The translations under genes and the position numbers were made by a program. This document shows positions 35,689 through 43,407 of a DNA stretch of 64,000 nucleotides, piece by piece (positions within the stretch are counted from its first letter, which is position 1; each line of letters starts with the position of its first letter). A model generated the notes under the pieces. The model had not been told where the DNA came from. It made no database searches and worked only from the letters and a program-made list of their open reading frames with translations. The stretch is from Candidatus Gastranaerophilales bacterium (GTDB lineage Bacteria > Cyanobacteriota > Vampirovibrionia > Gastranaerophilales > Gastranaerophilaceae): positions 1-64,000 of the forward strand of contig JAQUVW010000005.1 of assembly GCA_028693235.1 (NCBI GenBank), read 5' to 3'.

Positions 35689-37017
35689 TTAATCAGCGAA
35701 TGGGTCAAAGTCTGTATCTACTTTCATTTGTGGTTGTGCTTGTTGGTCTGCAAATAGGTGAGAGTGGTAAACTATTGAATAGATTGCCATCATCACCGTA
35801 TCTGCAAAGTCAGGACTTTCCGATTGTTCTTTACGAATATCTTTCTTATCCTGTATAAATATGATTCCACTTGGTTTATAAACCTTTTTGATATATTCAA
35901 GTTGGCGAATAGCATTATCACAAGTTAGTTTTAACCAACCATTTTCAAGAAAATCTTTTATTGCTAGATAACCATCTGCTCTTGCGTTTCCTGCATTTGG
36001 ATTTTTGTGCGAACCTGCACCCCTAAACCCTATTGCATGAGGTATTGATTTTTTGACTGAATTCCATATAGGATAACCAAGTCCATCAGCATCTATTGTC
36101 AATATGTCGGGTTTTTCCCATCTTGAATAAAGTTCAATAATTTTACCTTTAGTAATGTCAGTATCTGGTTCTGACCAAGTTACTGTTTCTGTTTCTTCCC
36201 ATCCTGTTATGGATTTTTGAGTAAACAATTTTGCTACACATAAATCTCCACCAGATGCAGATAAATCCACTGCCATAACTTTTCTTGTGATATGTGTTTC
36301 TTGATTGAATACGAGGGATTTTGCTCTATCGAGTTGTGATGCACTGACAAGAAAATCATTAGCTTGATCGAGTGGATGACCTAACCAGATGTGATTGTAA
36401 TCTTTTAAATTCTTATGCTTACAGATTTCAGCCTCTTTGAACATTTGCTCTGTTAGAAACGGATTATCAAAATAGTTAATGGTTATGTGCAAACAATCAT
36501 CACGACCTGCACAAAATTTATAAACTGCATCGTTTCTTACAAATCTATTCATCGTAAAAAATATTTTTGCATTTTTCTTACGCACGATAGTCGGCACAAT
36601 TACATCGAGAGTTGGTTTTGATATAGCCTCTGCCTCATCAATCCAAAGAATATCAATATCTGCAAGACCTTTGATATTTACTTTCCCCTGCTCTCTAAAG
36701 CCTTTAAAAGAAATGGTAGTTCCTGTTGAATTACTAACAATCTCTTTATCTCTGATTGTAAAATTCAGATTGAATTCATCTATTAATGTTTCAAAAACTG
36801 CTTTTACTGATTCATTTATGGTGTTTTGAATTTCACGACCACAACATATTTTAAGCTTTATTTTATCGGCAAGAAATAACAAGAACCTTGCAACACTTTG
36901 CGTTTTGGAACTTCCACGACCACCCTCACCAAGAAAATACGTGTAGTTATTAAACTCTGTTATCATCGGCATCATTTTTGGTGGAAGATTAAGCATCTGT
37001 GGAACTATCAGTGTCAT
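35689..37017 (-). CDS. Terminase large subunit
   Basis: 442 residues. The ATPase half has a Walker A-like GRGSSKTQS (residues about 33-41) and a Walker B IDILWIDEAEAI near 125-136. The nuclease half has LTIDADGLGY near 300 and a late acidic region. It pumps DNA into the prohead and cuts the concatemer. It overlaps the small subunit gene by 29 bases, the usual coupling. Confidence 0.93.
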   Translation of the reverse strand: MTLIVPQMLNLPPKMMPMITEFNNYTYFLGEGGRGSSKTQSVARFLLFLADKIKLKICCGREIQNTINESVKAVFETLIDEFNLNFTIRDKEIVSNSTGTTISFKGFREQGKVNIKGLADIDILWIDEAEAISKPTLDVIVPTIVRKKNAKIFFTMNRFVRNDAVYKFCAGRDDCLHITINYFDNPFLTEQMFKEAEICKHKNLKDYNHIWLGHPLDQANDFLVSASQLDRAKSLVFNQETHITRKVMAVDLSASGGDLCVAKLFTQKSITGWEETETVTWSEPDTDITKGKIIELYSRWEKPDILTIDADGLGYPIWNSVKKSIPHAIGFRGAGSHKNPNAGNARADGYLAIKDFLENGWLKLTCDNAIRQLEYIKKVYKPSGIIFIQDKKDIRKEQSESPDFADTVMMAIYSIVYHSHLFADQQAQPQMKVDTDFDPFAD

Positions 37018-37501
37018 CTTTCACCTCGCTGTTTTCTGACGATTCAGAACCAATATTGAAAGTTAGGTTTTTATCATCAACTTTTATTTCAGACATCTGA
37101 ACAACTGCCCCACCATGTAGCTCTACTTGGTCTTTAAACTTTCCATGTAATTTTCCCTTGAGTTCAATAGCTTTTAAAATTGCAGATAAATTCGGATTTC
37201 CTTGTTTGTCAAGGCTTTCAAGAGCAGTCAAGAGAGCTGAATCCAAATCGTTCGCACAATCTTGTACCGTATATTCCATTTCTTTTTGTGCAAATTCTTC
37301 TGTTTTTGTTTTGTAATATTCAATCCATGGGGTAACCTTGGGGTTTTTCAATAATCTTGAAGATTCAACCCAAACTGTTCTCTCACTTGCTTTTGAATCA
37401 TACGCATATCTGTACGCTTTTGATGCATTTCTTCCATTCTGGAAGTAATATTTTAAAAATTTATCCTGTTTTTCAGTTAATTCTGGTAAGTTTTCTTCCA
37501 T
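36989..37501 (-). CDS. Terminase small subunit
   Basis: 170 residues. The N-terminal helix-turn-helix region (LTEKQDKFLKYYFQNGRNAS, then AYRYAYDSKAS, then RLLKNPKVTPWI) matches the terminase_2 family that recognises the packaging start site. The acidic serine-rich tail is typical. It overlaps the large subunit gene. Confidence 0.85.
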   Translation of the reverse strand: MEENLPELTEKQDKFLKYYFQNGRNASKAYRYAYDSKASERTVWVESSRLLKNPKVTPWIEYYKTKTEEFAQKEMEYTVQDCANDLDSALLTALESLDKQGNPNLSAILKAIELKGKLHGKFKDQVELHGGAVVQMSEIKVDDKNLTFNIGSESSENSEVKDDTDSSTDA

Positions 37502-37584
37502 AATGTTCCCCTTTGTTCAAAAAAGGGTGGGATAAAGAAAAGCCTTTATCCCTTGGTGTTTCACTTTATATAAGAAAGGAGGAG

Positions 37585-37962
37585 TCAGCTTTTTATGATT
37601 TCATTTTGTCCGTAAAAATCACATCGTCTACGGCGAATTTCAATCACTTCACCACGTTTGTTGTGAATTTCTTTGTTGCTGCAGTAACAAAGCCCAAACG
37701 GTTTACCTTTTTTGATTGTAATTTCCTGTTGGGTAATTTTTATTTGATGTTTAACTTTTTGACAAAGTCGTTCAACTTGCTTAAATCCTGTTGCTTTATC
37801 TTGAAATACTTTTCCATCAGATATTCTTTTTTCATCAAGTCTGGCAATATCTTTTAAACAAACAGGACATCTGCCCAGATAAAGTTTTCTTTCTGAAAAT
37901 TGTTTGGTATCATCAAGAAACCAAATATCATATTCTTTAAAATTTTTGCAATGATTAAGCAA
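37585..37962 (-). CDS. Zinc-binding phage protein of unknown function
   Basis: 125 residues with a TTG start at 37962 supported by GAGGTG five bases upstream; no ATG fits. Cysteines occur as CPVC (near 32), a single C near 70, and CYC, with a basic RRRRCDF end, suggesting a zinc-stabilised nucleic-acid-binding fold. It is the first gene of the leftward late unit. A GGGATAAAG/CTTTATCCC hairpin lies between it and the terminase. Confidence 0.55.
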   Translation of the reverse strand: MLNHCKNFKEYDIWFLDDTKQFSERKLYLGRCPVCLKDIARLDEKRISDGKVFQDKATGFKQVERLCQKVKHQIKITQQEITIKKGKPFGLCYCSNKEIHNKRGEVIEIRRRRCDFYGQNEIIKS

Positions 37963-38130
37963 GTGAACACCTCAAAATAGGCTTTACTATTAGCCTACAA
38001 CTACCCCTGTAAATTTACGTTTTGAAAGTTCTTTTTGTTATCTCTCCCGAGTTTGTGTCCCCACAAAAAACTATTCAGCTTTTCAAAACAATTTACATTT
38101 TGAACTTTAAGCGAGTATTCAAATTATCTC

Positions 38131-38151
38131 TAGTTTAACTAACTAACTAAC
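38131..38151. promoter_or_regulatory. Second operator-like site
   Basis: The 19 bases TAGTTTAACTAACTAACTA are identical to 39881-39899 beside the repressor gene, with one AACTAAC arm extended. A shared site would let the repressor also silence the leftward late or control genes. The identity is seen; the binding is inferred. Confidence 0.55.
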
Positions 38152-38435
38152 AGAATATTTTTTATGTTCAAGATTCAGTTTTTGTATAAGAAAAACAGGA
38201 AAATAAATTCGTGTTTACATTTTGTAATAAATGGCGGCGGAAAAATTCCCTTTTGTTTCTAAATAGCTTGCCTATTCATTGTTTTGCTGCTTTTCTTTGT
38301 TTGTTTATTTTAATTTTCACCCCTTTTCTGAACCGTTTTTGTTTGGTTTTTCGCATCCTGACCTTATTTTAAAGGAAAATTTTAAAAATCCTTTTTGTAT
38401 AAAAGATAAATTATTTATTTATAAATAATTTATTA

Positions 38436-38470
38436 TTTTATTTTATTTTATTTTATTTTATTTTATTTTA
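38436..38470. repeat. Seven tandem TTTTA units
   Basis: A 35-bp perfect pentamer tract, all A/T, directly before the TGCA array. AT-only tracts next to repeated protein-binding sites are typical of DNA-unwinding elements at origins; simple slippage is the alternative. Confidence 0.8.
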
Positions 38471-38480
38471 TGGCATTGCG

Positions 38481-38656
38481 ATGCATAATTTTATGCATAC
38501 CTTTTTGCAATGCACAATTTTATGCAACGCATATGCGTATGCAATGCAAGTGCAATGCGTGTGCAATGCGTGTGCAATGCAAGTGCATATGCACTTGCAT
38601 AATTTTGCATAGGTTTTTGCATATGCATAAATGTATGCACTGCATATTTTTGCATA
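38481..38656. repeat. Dense array of TGCA palindromes
   Basis: About 175 bp contain 20 TGCA tetramers, often within ATGCAT, TTGCAT or GTGCAA. Perfect longer palindromes are nested in it, for example ATGCATAA-TT-TTATGCAT at 38481-38498 and AAGTGCATATGCACTT at 38581-38596. It is noncoding and sits between the TTTTA tract and a terminator. It could be an iteron origin, a centromere-like site or a cooperative operator. Confidence 0.75.
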
Positions 38657-38686
38657 AAAAAAGAGGTTACTTTTAGTAACCTCTAA
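38657..38686 (-). terminator. Terminator overlapping a stop codon
   Basis: On the minus strand AGAGGTTAC and GTAACCTCT form a 9-bp stem with a TAAAA loop and a seven-T tail. The stop codon of the 137-residue gene lies in the loop, so termination is placed immediately after translation ends. Confidence 0.82.
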
Positions 38687-39086
38687 ATCCTAAATTTAAT
38701 CTTGTGTTAATTTTATCTACTTTTCTGTTCAAATCATATAATTCTTGTTCTGTATTGTTGTAATCATAATTACTTTTTACAGATGTTGAATATGAAAATA
38801 TTGGATTTGGATTTTTTTCATCCGTTATGTATTTTGTAGTTTTTTCTTGTTTATTTTCTTTTTTTAAATTGTTTTCCATTTCCATTGATTCTAATTTGCT
38901 GCTGCACCTATAAAAATCATTCTGGTATGATTCCATTATTTTTTCAAGTTGTGTGATTTTGGTTTTGAGTTCTGCATTTTCATCTTTCAATTTGTTTGAT
39001 TTATGAATATAAAATACTGCAGTAGCTGCAGATATAAACATTGCAACTGACAAGATGATTATAAAAACTTTTGATTTGATATTCAT
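38673..39086 (-). CDS. Membrane-anchored coiled-coil protein
   Basis: 137 residues: an N-terminal transmembrane segment (VFIIILSVAMFISAATAVFY), then a coiled coil (LKDENAELKTKITQLEKIME) and a polar tail. It is probably bitopic with the coil in the periplasm or cytoplasm. It lies in the leftward lysogeny-side unit next to a two-helix membrane protein, so an immunity or superinfection-exclusion role is possible, but no family is recognised. Confidence 0.6.
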   Translation of the reverse strand: MNIKSKVFIIILSVAMFISAATAVFYIHKSNKLKDENAELKTKITQLEKIMESYQNDFYRCSSKLESMEMENNLKKENKQEKTTKYITDEKNPNPIFSYSTSVKSNYDYNNTEQELYDLNRKVDKINTRLNLGFRGY

Positions 39087-39152
39087 ACCTGTATTATTTA
39101 CTGTTCAGACATATATTTCAACCCTTTTGTTAAGGAACTTCATGAAATTTTG

Positions 39153-39347
39153 TTACTTTTTTCTTGTTACAAATTTTTCTAATTTAGGGAAACAAACAAA
39201 TAAAATAAGAAAAACAAGTGAACATAATAAAGTTTTACCTGTTTCTTGAATAAATGCAATTACAATATTTGCTATATCAGTATCTAGCCATACACAAATT
39301 GATATAAATCCGATTATGCAAAATATGACCCAAACTTTTTCTTTCAT
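39153..39347 (-). CDS. Two-helix small membrane protein
   Basis: 64 residues with two hydrophobic helices (VWVIFCIIGFISICVWL and LLCSLVFLILFVCF) and a basic C-terminus. GGAGG lies seven bases before the ATG. It is expressed on the prophage lysogeny side with the coiled-coil membrane protein, which would suit superinfection exclusion. Function unknown. Confidence 0.6.
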   Translation of the reverse strand: MKEKVWVIFCIIGFISICVWLDTDIANIVIAFIQETGKTLLCSLVFLILFVCFPKLEKFVTRKK

Positions 39348-39391
39348 TTTGTCCTCCGGTACGACTTTTTATATACAGAAAGGAGTTAATA

Positions 39392-39508
39392 ATGACACTA
39401 GCTGAATTATCTCAAATATTATTCGCTCTTGAATCTGTATATGATTCAGAAACTGCAAGAATGATATTTGTAAAAATCTTAAAAACTGTCGGCGACATTA
39501 CTTTATAA
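39392..39508 (+). CDS. 38-residue small protein convergent with the repressor
   Basis: MTLAELSQILFALESVYDSE begins a 38-residue frame preceded by AGAAAGGAG with seven-base spacing. It runs toward the repressor gene and its last 11 bases overlap the 3' end of that gene on the opposite strand. It is too short to place in a family; an antirepressor or regulatory peptide is one possibility. Confidence 0.45.
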   Translation: MTLAELSQILFALESVYDSETARMIFVKILKTVGDITL

Positions 39509-39791
39509 GCCCCTCATCTTTTAAGATTTCTTTCACTTTTTGGGCAAATTCATCTTGAACTTGCTCAAATTGTGTTGTGTTAAACATATTTCCTTTGCCA
39601 CAAATAAGCCAATTTAGATTCACGTCATAGTACATCATTAGTTTACTCAACAATTCTATTGATGGGTTTGATAAATTGTTTTCTACATTTGAAACAGCTT
39701 GTTTTGACACACCAATATTTTTCCCGAAGTCTGCTTGTGTTAAGTTCTTCTGGTTTCTAATGGATTTTAATCTTTCATTAATTTCAGACAT
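39498..39791 (-). CDS. Cro/CI-like repressor (XRE helix-turn-helix)
   Basis: 97 residues. The N-terminal helix-turn-helix reads LTQADFGKNIGVSKQAVSNV, a standard XRE motif, followed by a short helical tail with no cleavage or LexA-like domain. It probably maintains lysogeny by binding the inverted repeat about 85 bp upstream, between it and the rightward early operon. The absence of a peptidase domain means induction would not be by simple RecA-stimulated self-cleavage. Confidence 0.85.
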   Translation of the reverse strand: MSEINERLKSIRNQKNLTQADFGKNIGVSKQAVSNVENNLSNPSIELLSKLMMYYDVNLNWLICGKGNMFNTTQFEQVQDEFAQKVKEILKDEGLIK

Positions 39792-39874
39792 TTTGACCTC
39801 ACATATAAATTTTTGTAAATAAAATAAATTTAATTTACTTGACTTTTGATTTAATTTGGTGTACCATTTATTTT

Positions 39875-39897
39875 GTTAGTTAGTTTAACTAACTAAC
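39875..39897. promoter_or_regulatory. Repressor operator (11-bp perfect inverted repeat)
   Basis: GTTAGTTAGTT and AACTAACTAAC flank a single T. It lies in the divergent space between the repressor and the early operon, where a phage switch operator is expected. A 19-bp part of it recurs at 38131. Confidence 0.7.
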
Positions 39898-39982
39898 TAT
39901 ATTAAAACATAAACACGCAAAAACGGCAAAAATTGCTGTTTACTTTGTGTGAATTTGTATGCCAAAAAATAGGAGATTTAAA

Positions 39983-40141
39983 GTGGTAGAAAAAAAAAGA
40001 AAGTTTAGCCAATCTGTTGGTTTTACGGAGAGCCATCTTAATGGATTGGAAAAACTTATCAAAAAAGAAAACGGAAGTATTTCAAGTCACACTAGAGCAG
40101 CTTTAGATATGTATTTAAAAGCTAAAGGAATTATTGAATAA
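39983..40141 (+). CDS. Ribbon-helix-helix DNA-binding protein
   Basis: About 52 residues from the GTG at 39983, which has AGGAG seven bases upstream; an ATG at 39959 lacks a site. The pattern KFSQSVGFTESHLNGLEKLI, then a second helix ending ALDMYLKAKG, fits CopG/Arc-type ribbon-helix-helix dimers. As first gene of the rightward operon it may be a Cro-like or early transcription regulator. Confidence 0.65.
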   Translation: MVEKKRKFSQSVGFTESHLNGLEKLIKKENGSISSHTRAALDMYLKAKGIIE

Positions 40142-40163
40142 CTTCAAATTTAGGAGGATAAAA

Positions 40164-40445
40164 ATGTTTAATGTGTTTAAAAAATTTCAGAGCAAAGGTT
40201 TAAATTATTCAGAAAAATTAATTTTTCTGGTTGACCAAACGTACAAATATTATTGTACAGCACACAAAAAAAGAATTTCCGATAAGGTGGATTTTCACCA
40301 TACTGTATATGCAAGAAAATCAACACTTGAAGCCCTTAAACCCGTAATTGCAGAAAAAAGAGTTGAGAAATGTTTTGCTAATTGTGTTTCAGAAATGAAA
40401 CAACAAGGACAAACAGAAGAACTCTCATTATATGGAGTTGCGTAG
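40164..40445 (+). CDS. Early protein of unknown function
   Basis: 93 residues starting MFNVFKKFQSKGLNYSEK, with AGGAGG seven bases upstream of the ATG. It contains two cysteines (EKCFANCVSEM) and a mixed charged composition. It overlaps the next start by one base. Not recognised. Confidence 0.65.
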   Translation: MFNVFKKFQSKGLNYSEKLIFLVDQTYKYYCTAHKKRISDKVDFHHTVYARKSTLEALKPVIAEKRVEKCFANCVSEMKQQGQTEELSLYGVA

Positions 40446-40645
40446 TGATAGGATTTAGAGGTAGAAATATTGCAACTCCAACTAAATGGACTTCTGCTGC
40501 AGTTCAATGTTATCAAATCGGATGTATCTGCAAAAACTGTGATATGTACGAAATAATAGGTGATAAATGCAGTATGAAAGATTCTGTTGTAGAGCTCGTT
40601 AAAAAAATCGGCATTCCCGGGGAGGACAATGTCGAGAATGGTTAA
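40445..40645 (+). CDS. Small cysteine-rich (zinc-ribbon-like) early protein
   Basis: 66 residues from a GTG at 40445 coupled to the previous stop, with GGAG eight bases upstream. TPTKWTSAAVQCYQIGCICK then NCDMYEIIGDKCSMK gives a C-x4-C-x-C-x2-C and later C set, with a conserved-looking SVVELVKKIGIP helix. I have seen this pattern in hypothetical proteins of gut bacteria and phages; it is probably a metal-binding regulator. Its start lies within the operon's coupled reading. Confidence 0.6.
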   Translation: MIGFRGRNIATPTKWTSAAVQCYQIGCICKNCDMYEIIGDKCSMKDSVVELVKKIGIPGEDNVENG

Positions 40646-41555
40646 AGAGAAAAAAACAAATTTAGTAGAGAGATTCTTTTCCCACGATTTGTACGCAAGA
40701 GAAGATATAAAAATCAAAAGAATGCTTTATTTTTTTAGAAAAGAAAGTGAAGATAAAGCAAAGGCTGCAATATGTGTTTTCTGGTGGATTATCGAGGATA
40801 TGCATAAAGACAGTTATAAAATAGCTGAACTTGATATGCATGCAGATGATTACAGATGTGATATTGAATTCCTGAAATCTATTCTTGAAGATTTTGAACT
40901 TTTTAGAATTGAAGATGATTGTTATGTTTCAGATAGAGTAATGCGAAATCTTGAATATCAAACAGAACAAGCTGACAAAAATTCAAAAGCAGCAGAAGTT
41001 AGATGGCTATTATCTGACTTCAACAAGGCATACAAAGACGAATTTGGAGAAGAACCGATTCTCGAAACAGAAGAAATCGAGGCTTTGAAAAAATATAATG
41101 GAAAAATTAAAGATTTACGCAAAAAATTCCCAGATATTTTATATTCATTGAAAAGTTTAAAATTTGATACGGATATTAATTTCAAACCTTGTGCAAATTG
41201 GTTGCTTGCAAAAAATAATCTATCACGTTTAGTGAATGGTGAATTTGGAAAATTAAAACATCGCAAGACTGCCAAAGAAATAAAAGCAGAGCAGGTTGCT
41301 GCGGCAGAACAAGCTGCAAAACAAGCTGCAATAGAAAACCAACCATCTGAAATTGATATTGCTTGCGAAACTATGAGCAGTAAGGCATCAGCTATAAGTT
41401 TGGTTACTGAAAAATATTTATTGCAAAAAGATGGCGAAGTATTGATGGCAGCAGGAGGCAAAATCTTAATCAATCCTGTTGCAAGACCATTGATGGAAAA
41501 ATTTGATATTACGGAAAAAGAGATTTTAGAGGAGGCAAGAAAGATTTATGCCTAA
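40629..41555 (+). CDS. Replisome-organiser-like protein (DUF4373/DnaD-like)
   Basis: 308 residues. The N-terminal 110 residues (FFSHDLYAREDIKIKRMLYF, then AAICVFWWIIEDMHKDSY) look like the winged-helix Lin1244/Lin1753 domain of phage replication initiators. The C-terminal half has a lysine- and alanine-rich linker and a final helix domain. GGGGAGGA precedes the ATG. Position early in the operon, before DNA-modifying genes, supports a role in starting phage replication, perhaps at the array near 38.5 kb. Confidence 0.65.
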   Translation: MSRMVKEKKTNLVERFFSHDLYAREDIKIKRMLYFFRKESEDKAKAAICVFWWIIEDMHKDSYKIAELDMHADDYRCDIEFLKSILEDFELFRIEDDCYVSDRVMRNLEYQTEQADKNSKAAEVRWLLSDFNKAYKDEFGEEPILETEEIEALKKYNGKIKDLRKKFPDILYSLKSLKFDTDINFKPCANWLLAKNNLSRLVNGEFGKLKHRKTAKEIKAEQVAAAEQAAKQAAIENQPSEIDIACETMSSKASAISLVTEKYLLQKDGEVLMAAGGKILINPVARPLMEKFDITEKEILEEARKIYA

Positions 41556-41985
41556 ACTTCCACCAAAAATAATGAATAACGAGATAAATAAATATCCGAT
41601 TTTTGCTCTAACACCAGAGGGAACATTGGAGGATGTATCATCAATAATAAATTCAACAGATGATTACAATCATTATCTTGCAGAATTACATCATTTTGTA
41701 CCATATACCGACTGGGAAATGAATACAAAAAATGTAAAAAATATTGTAGAACAAAAATTAATTTTATTACCAAAGGCTTGCCATCAACATCTTGAAAATT
41801 CTGATTTCAGAATGCCAAAAGATGAATTTGAAAAAGTATATAAGATTAACCCAGAACATCTTTTATTTGATATAAACCGTAAAGATTTTCAAGTTATTCC
41901 TGCAAAATTAAAAAAATACGAACTCGAATATGACGGTTGTTTTGATGACATTGATCATGATGAGGTGATGAAATGTCTCAATTAA
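41548..41985 (+). CDS. Early protein of unknown function, HNH-like hint
   Basis: 145 residues overlapping its neighbours at both ends. The segment LILLPKACHQHLENSDFRMP has the histidine-containing look of HNH-type phage proteins, but a full metal-binding set is not visible. The tail is acidic. It is expressed between the replication organiser and a methyltransferase. Confidence 0.55.
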   Translation: MPKLPPKIMNNEINKYPIFALTPEGTLEDVSSIINSTDDYNHYLAELHHFVPYTDWEMNTKNVKNIVEQKLILLPKACHQHLENSDFRMPKDEFEKVYKINPEHLLFDINRKDFQVIPAKLKKYELEYDGCFDDIDHDEVMKCLN

Positions 41986-42542
41986 ATCTATTTCCGAAAA
42001 CAGAATATAATTTTTTACATACATCAAAGGGTAAAAATGACGAATGTTATTCCAAAAGATATGCAGTTGAACCTTTATTGGAATTTTTAGAACCTTTTAG
42101 GGGTAAAACAATTTGGTGTCCGTTTGATACAGAAAAATCTGAATTTGTAAAAGTGTTCAAAGAAAAAGGGTTCAATGTTGTATTTTCTCATATTAAAAAT
42201 GGTCAAGACTTCTATGATTATGAACCAGAAAAATGGGATTTATTGATTTCAAACCCACCATTTACAAATAAGAGATTTATTTTTGAACGTGCATTGAGTT
42301 TTAACAAACCATTTGCTTTGATAATGAATGTTGCTTGGCTTGTTGATTCTGCACCTGCACAATTATTCAAAAATAGGGATTTGCAACTTTTAATATTTGA
42401 AAACCGAATGGATTTCGATAGACCAGATAGCAAAAATGCAGACAAAATCAATTTTTCTGCAGGATATTTCTGTTGTGATTTTTTGCCAAAACAAATATTG
42501 ATGAGAACTTTGAAAAAACCGGGGAGAAAAAGAATATGTTAA
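41973..42542 (+). CDS. DNA adenine-methyltransferase-like protein
   Basis: 189 residues with the NPPF catalytic motif (LLISNPPFTNKRF near residue 90) of N6-adenine methyltransferases. The upstream WCPFDTEKSEF and a late KINFSAGYFCCDF segment fit small phage Dam-like enzymes. The SAM-binding region is divergent, so activity is not certain. It would modify phage DNA against restriction or alter base-flipping control. It overlaps the next gene by seven bases. Confidence 0.7.
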   Translation: MSQLNLFPKTEYNFLHTSKGKNDECYSKRYAVEPLLEFLEPFRGKTIWCPFDTEKSEFVKVFKEKGFNVVFSHIKNGQDFYDYEPEKWDLLISNPPFTNKRFIFERALSFNKPFALIMNVAWLVDSAPAQLFKNRDLQLLIFENRMDFDRPDSKNADKINFSAGYFCCDFLPKQILMRTLKKPGRKRIC

Positions 42543-42847
42543 AAAGACGAAATAAATATGTATCTTGGGAATATCCGAATGATGCAGTTGTTATCCCAAC
42601 AAAAATTGTATCAGTGGTTGATGTTATTGAATATTCCGAAATCAAAGTAAAAACAGTATTTGATTGTGAATCACAATCTGGAGTTCCTCAAAGATGCATT
42701 TGTTGGGAAAGATTAAGTATTTCTGTAGGTGATGAGGTTCAGTTAACAGGCAGATTCAAAGACAAGATATTTATCGCATGGAAAGTACTAATTACAAAAC
42801 GAGGAGAAAAAAAAGATGAAAATTTCAAAAATGAAAATGTTGGTTAA
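42536..42847 (+). CDS. OB-fold-like small protein
   Basis: 103 residues. VVIPTKIVSVVDVIEY, then CWERLSISVGDEVQLTGRFK and FIAWKVLI give the strand pattern of an OB fold with the typical GDEVxLxGR turn. It could bind single-stranded DNA during replication. It is shorter than SSB and lacks an acidic tail. The call is a fold guess. Confidence 0.5.
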   Translation: MLKRRNKYVSWEYPNDAVVIPTKIVSVVDVIEYSEIKVKTVFDCESQSGVPQRCICWERLSISVGDEVQLTGRFKDKIFIAWKVLITKRGEKKDENFKNENVG

Positions 42848-43053
42848 GAGATTACCGAATGATGGGTTACTAGACTTACATGAAATTTTAATTGATGAAA
42901 TGAACTTTCGCAAAGCTAACAGTATATATATAAAAAACACCTGTGCCTGCAGATATAGCAGATTTTTGTGAAAAAACATTGCCAAGCGAATTTCAGCAGA
43001 AAACAGAGAACAAGGAATTGATAAGTGGAACAAATACCAAAAATGATAATTAA
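42816..43053 (+). pseudogene. Small early gene with a frame change in an A run
   Basis: An ATG at 42816 with GAGGAG upstream opens MKISKMKMLVKRLPNDGLLD and meets a stop at 42971. Without one A of the six-A run at 42932-42937 the frame continues KTPVPADIADFCEKTLPSEF to a stop at 43053. The combined 79-residue protein looks coherent and ends near the next start. It may be a real break or a sequencing insertion. Not recognised. Confidence 0.45.
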
Positions 43054-43249
43054 TCTTTATCGCAATGAAGAATATTATCGCAAAGCAGATTGTGAGCAGA
43101 GTGCGAAACGAAGTGTAGACACGTTTAATGCGAACAATCAAGGTAAAGATGGGGTAAAATCGTGCAAGCAGAAGAATTTGAAACAAGGCGAGAATTCAAT
43201 AAAAGATTCCCAAGTCAAATCTATATCTGCAGCAAATGCCACAAGATGA
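43025..43249 (+). CDS. Doubtful small early protein
   Basis: A GTG at 43025 with AAGGA eight bases upstream opens 74 residues (MEQIPKMIINLYRNEEYYRK). Its last 88 bases overlap, in another frame, the better-supported zinc-ribbon gene. The N-terminal half might be real and the tail an artefact of the overlap. Confidence 0.3.
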   Translation: MEQIPKMIINLYRNEEYYRKADCEQSAKRSVDTFNANNQGKDGVKSCKQKNLKQGENSIKDSQVKSISAANATR

Positions 43250-43407
43250 CAATAAATCCATATGTGTGCAGCAAGTGTGGAAATCAAGCAAACAATCTAT
43301 TTGATGATTTTAGCGAGAGTTATCAATACAAGATTAAAGAAGAATCAGAACAAGTTTATAAAGTATTTAAACCAATAGAATTTGAAAAGGAGAATAATAA
43401 TGACTAA
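43162..43407 (+). CDS. Zinc-ribbon protein
   Basis: 81 residues from a GTG. CSKCHKMTINPYVCSKCGNQ is a clear four-cysteine zinc ribbon, and the end (YKVFKPIEFEKENNND) resembles a conserved tail in similar gut phage proteins. Its stop overlaps the next start. Probably a nucleic-acid- or protein-binding adaptor. Confidence 0.65.
   Translation: MQAEEFETRREFNKRFPSQIYICSKCHKMTINPYVCSKCGNQANNLFDDFSESYQYKIKEESEQVYKVFKPIEFEKENNND

Larger units (their letters stand above)
37963..38672. other. Gene-free control region of the prophage
   Basis: No convincing gene on either strand in 710 bp. It holds three near-copies of TTTACRTTTTGWA (38014, 38092, 38215), an operator-like site at 38131, seven TTTTA repeats at 38436-38470 and the TGCA array. 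It separates the late unit from the lysogeny genes, so late promoters and a replication or partition site are expected here. Confidence 0.6.

Noticed and set aside
38481-38656. CRISPR array
   Set aside because: The TGCA units are 4-6 bases with irregular spacing and no constant repeat-spacer pattern; no cas genes are present.
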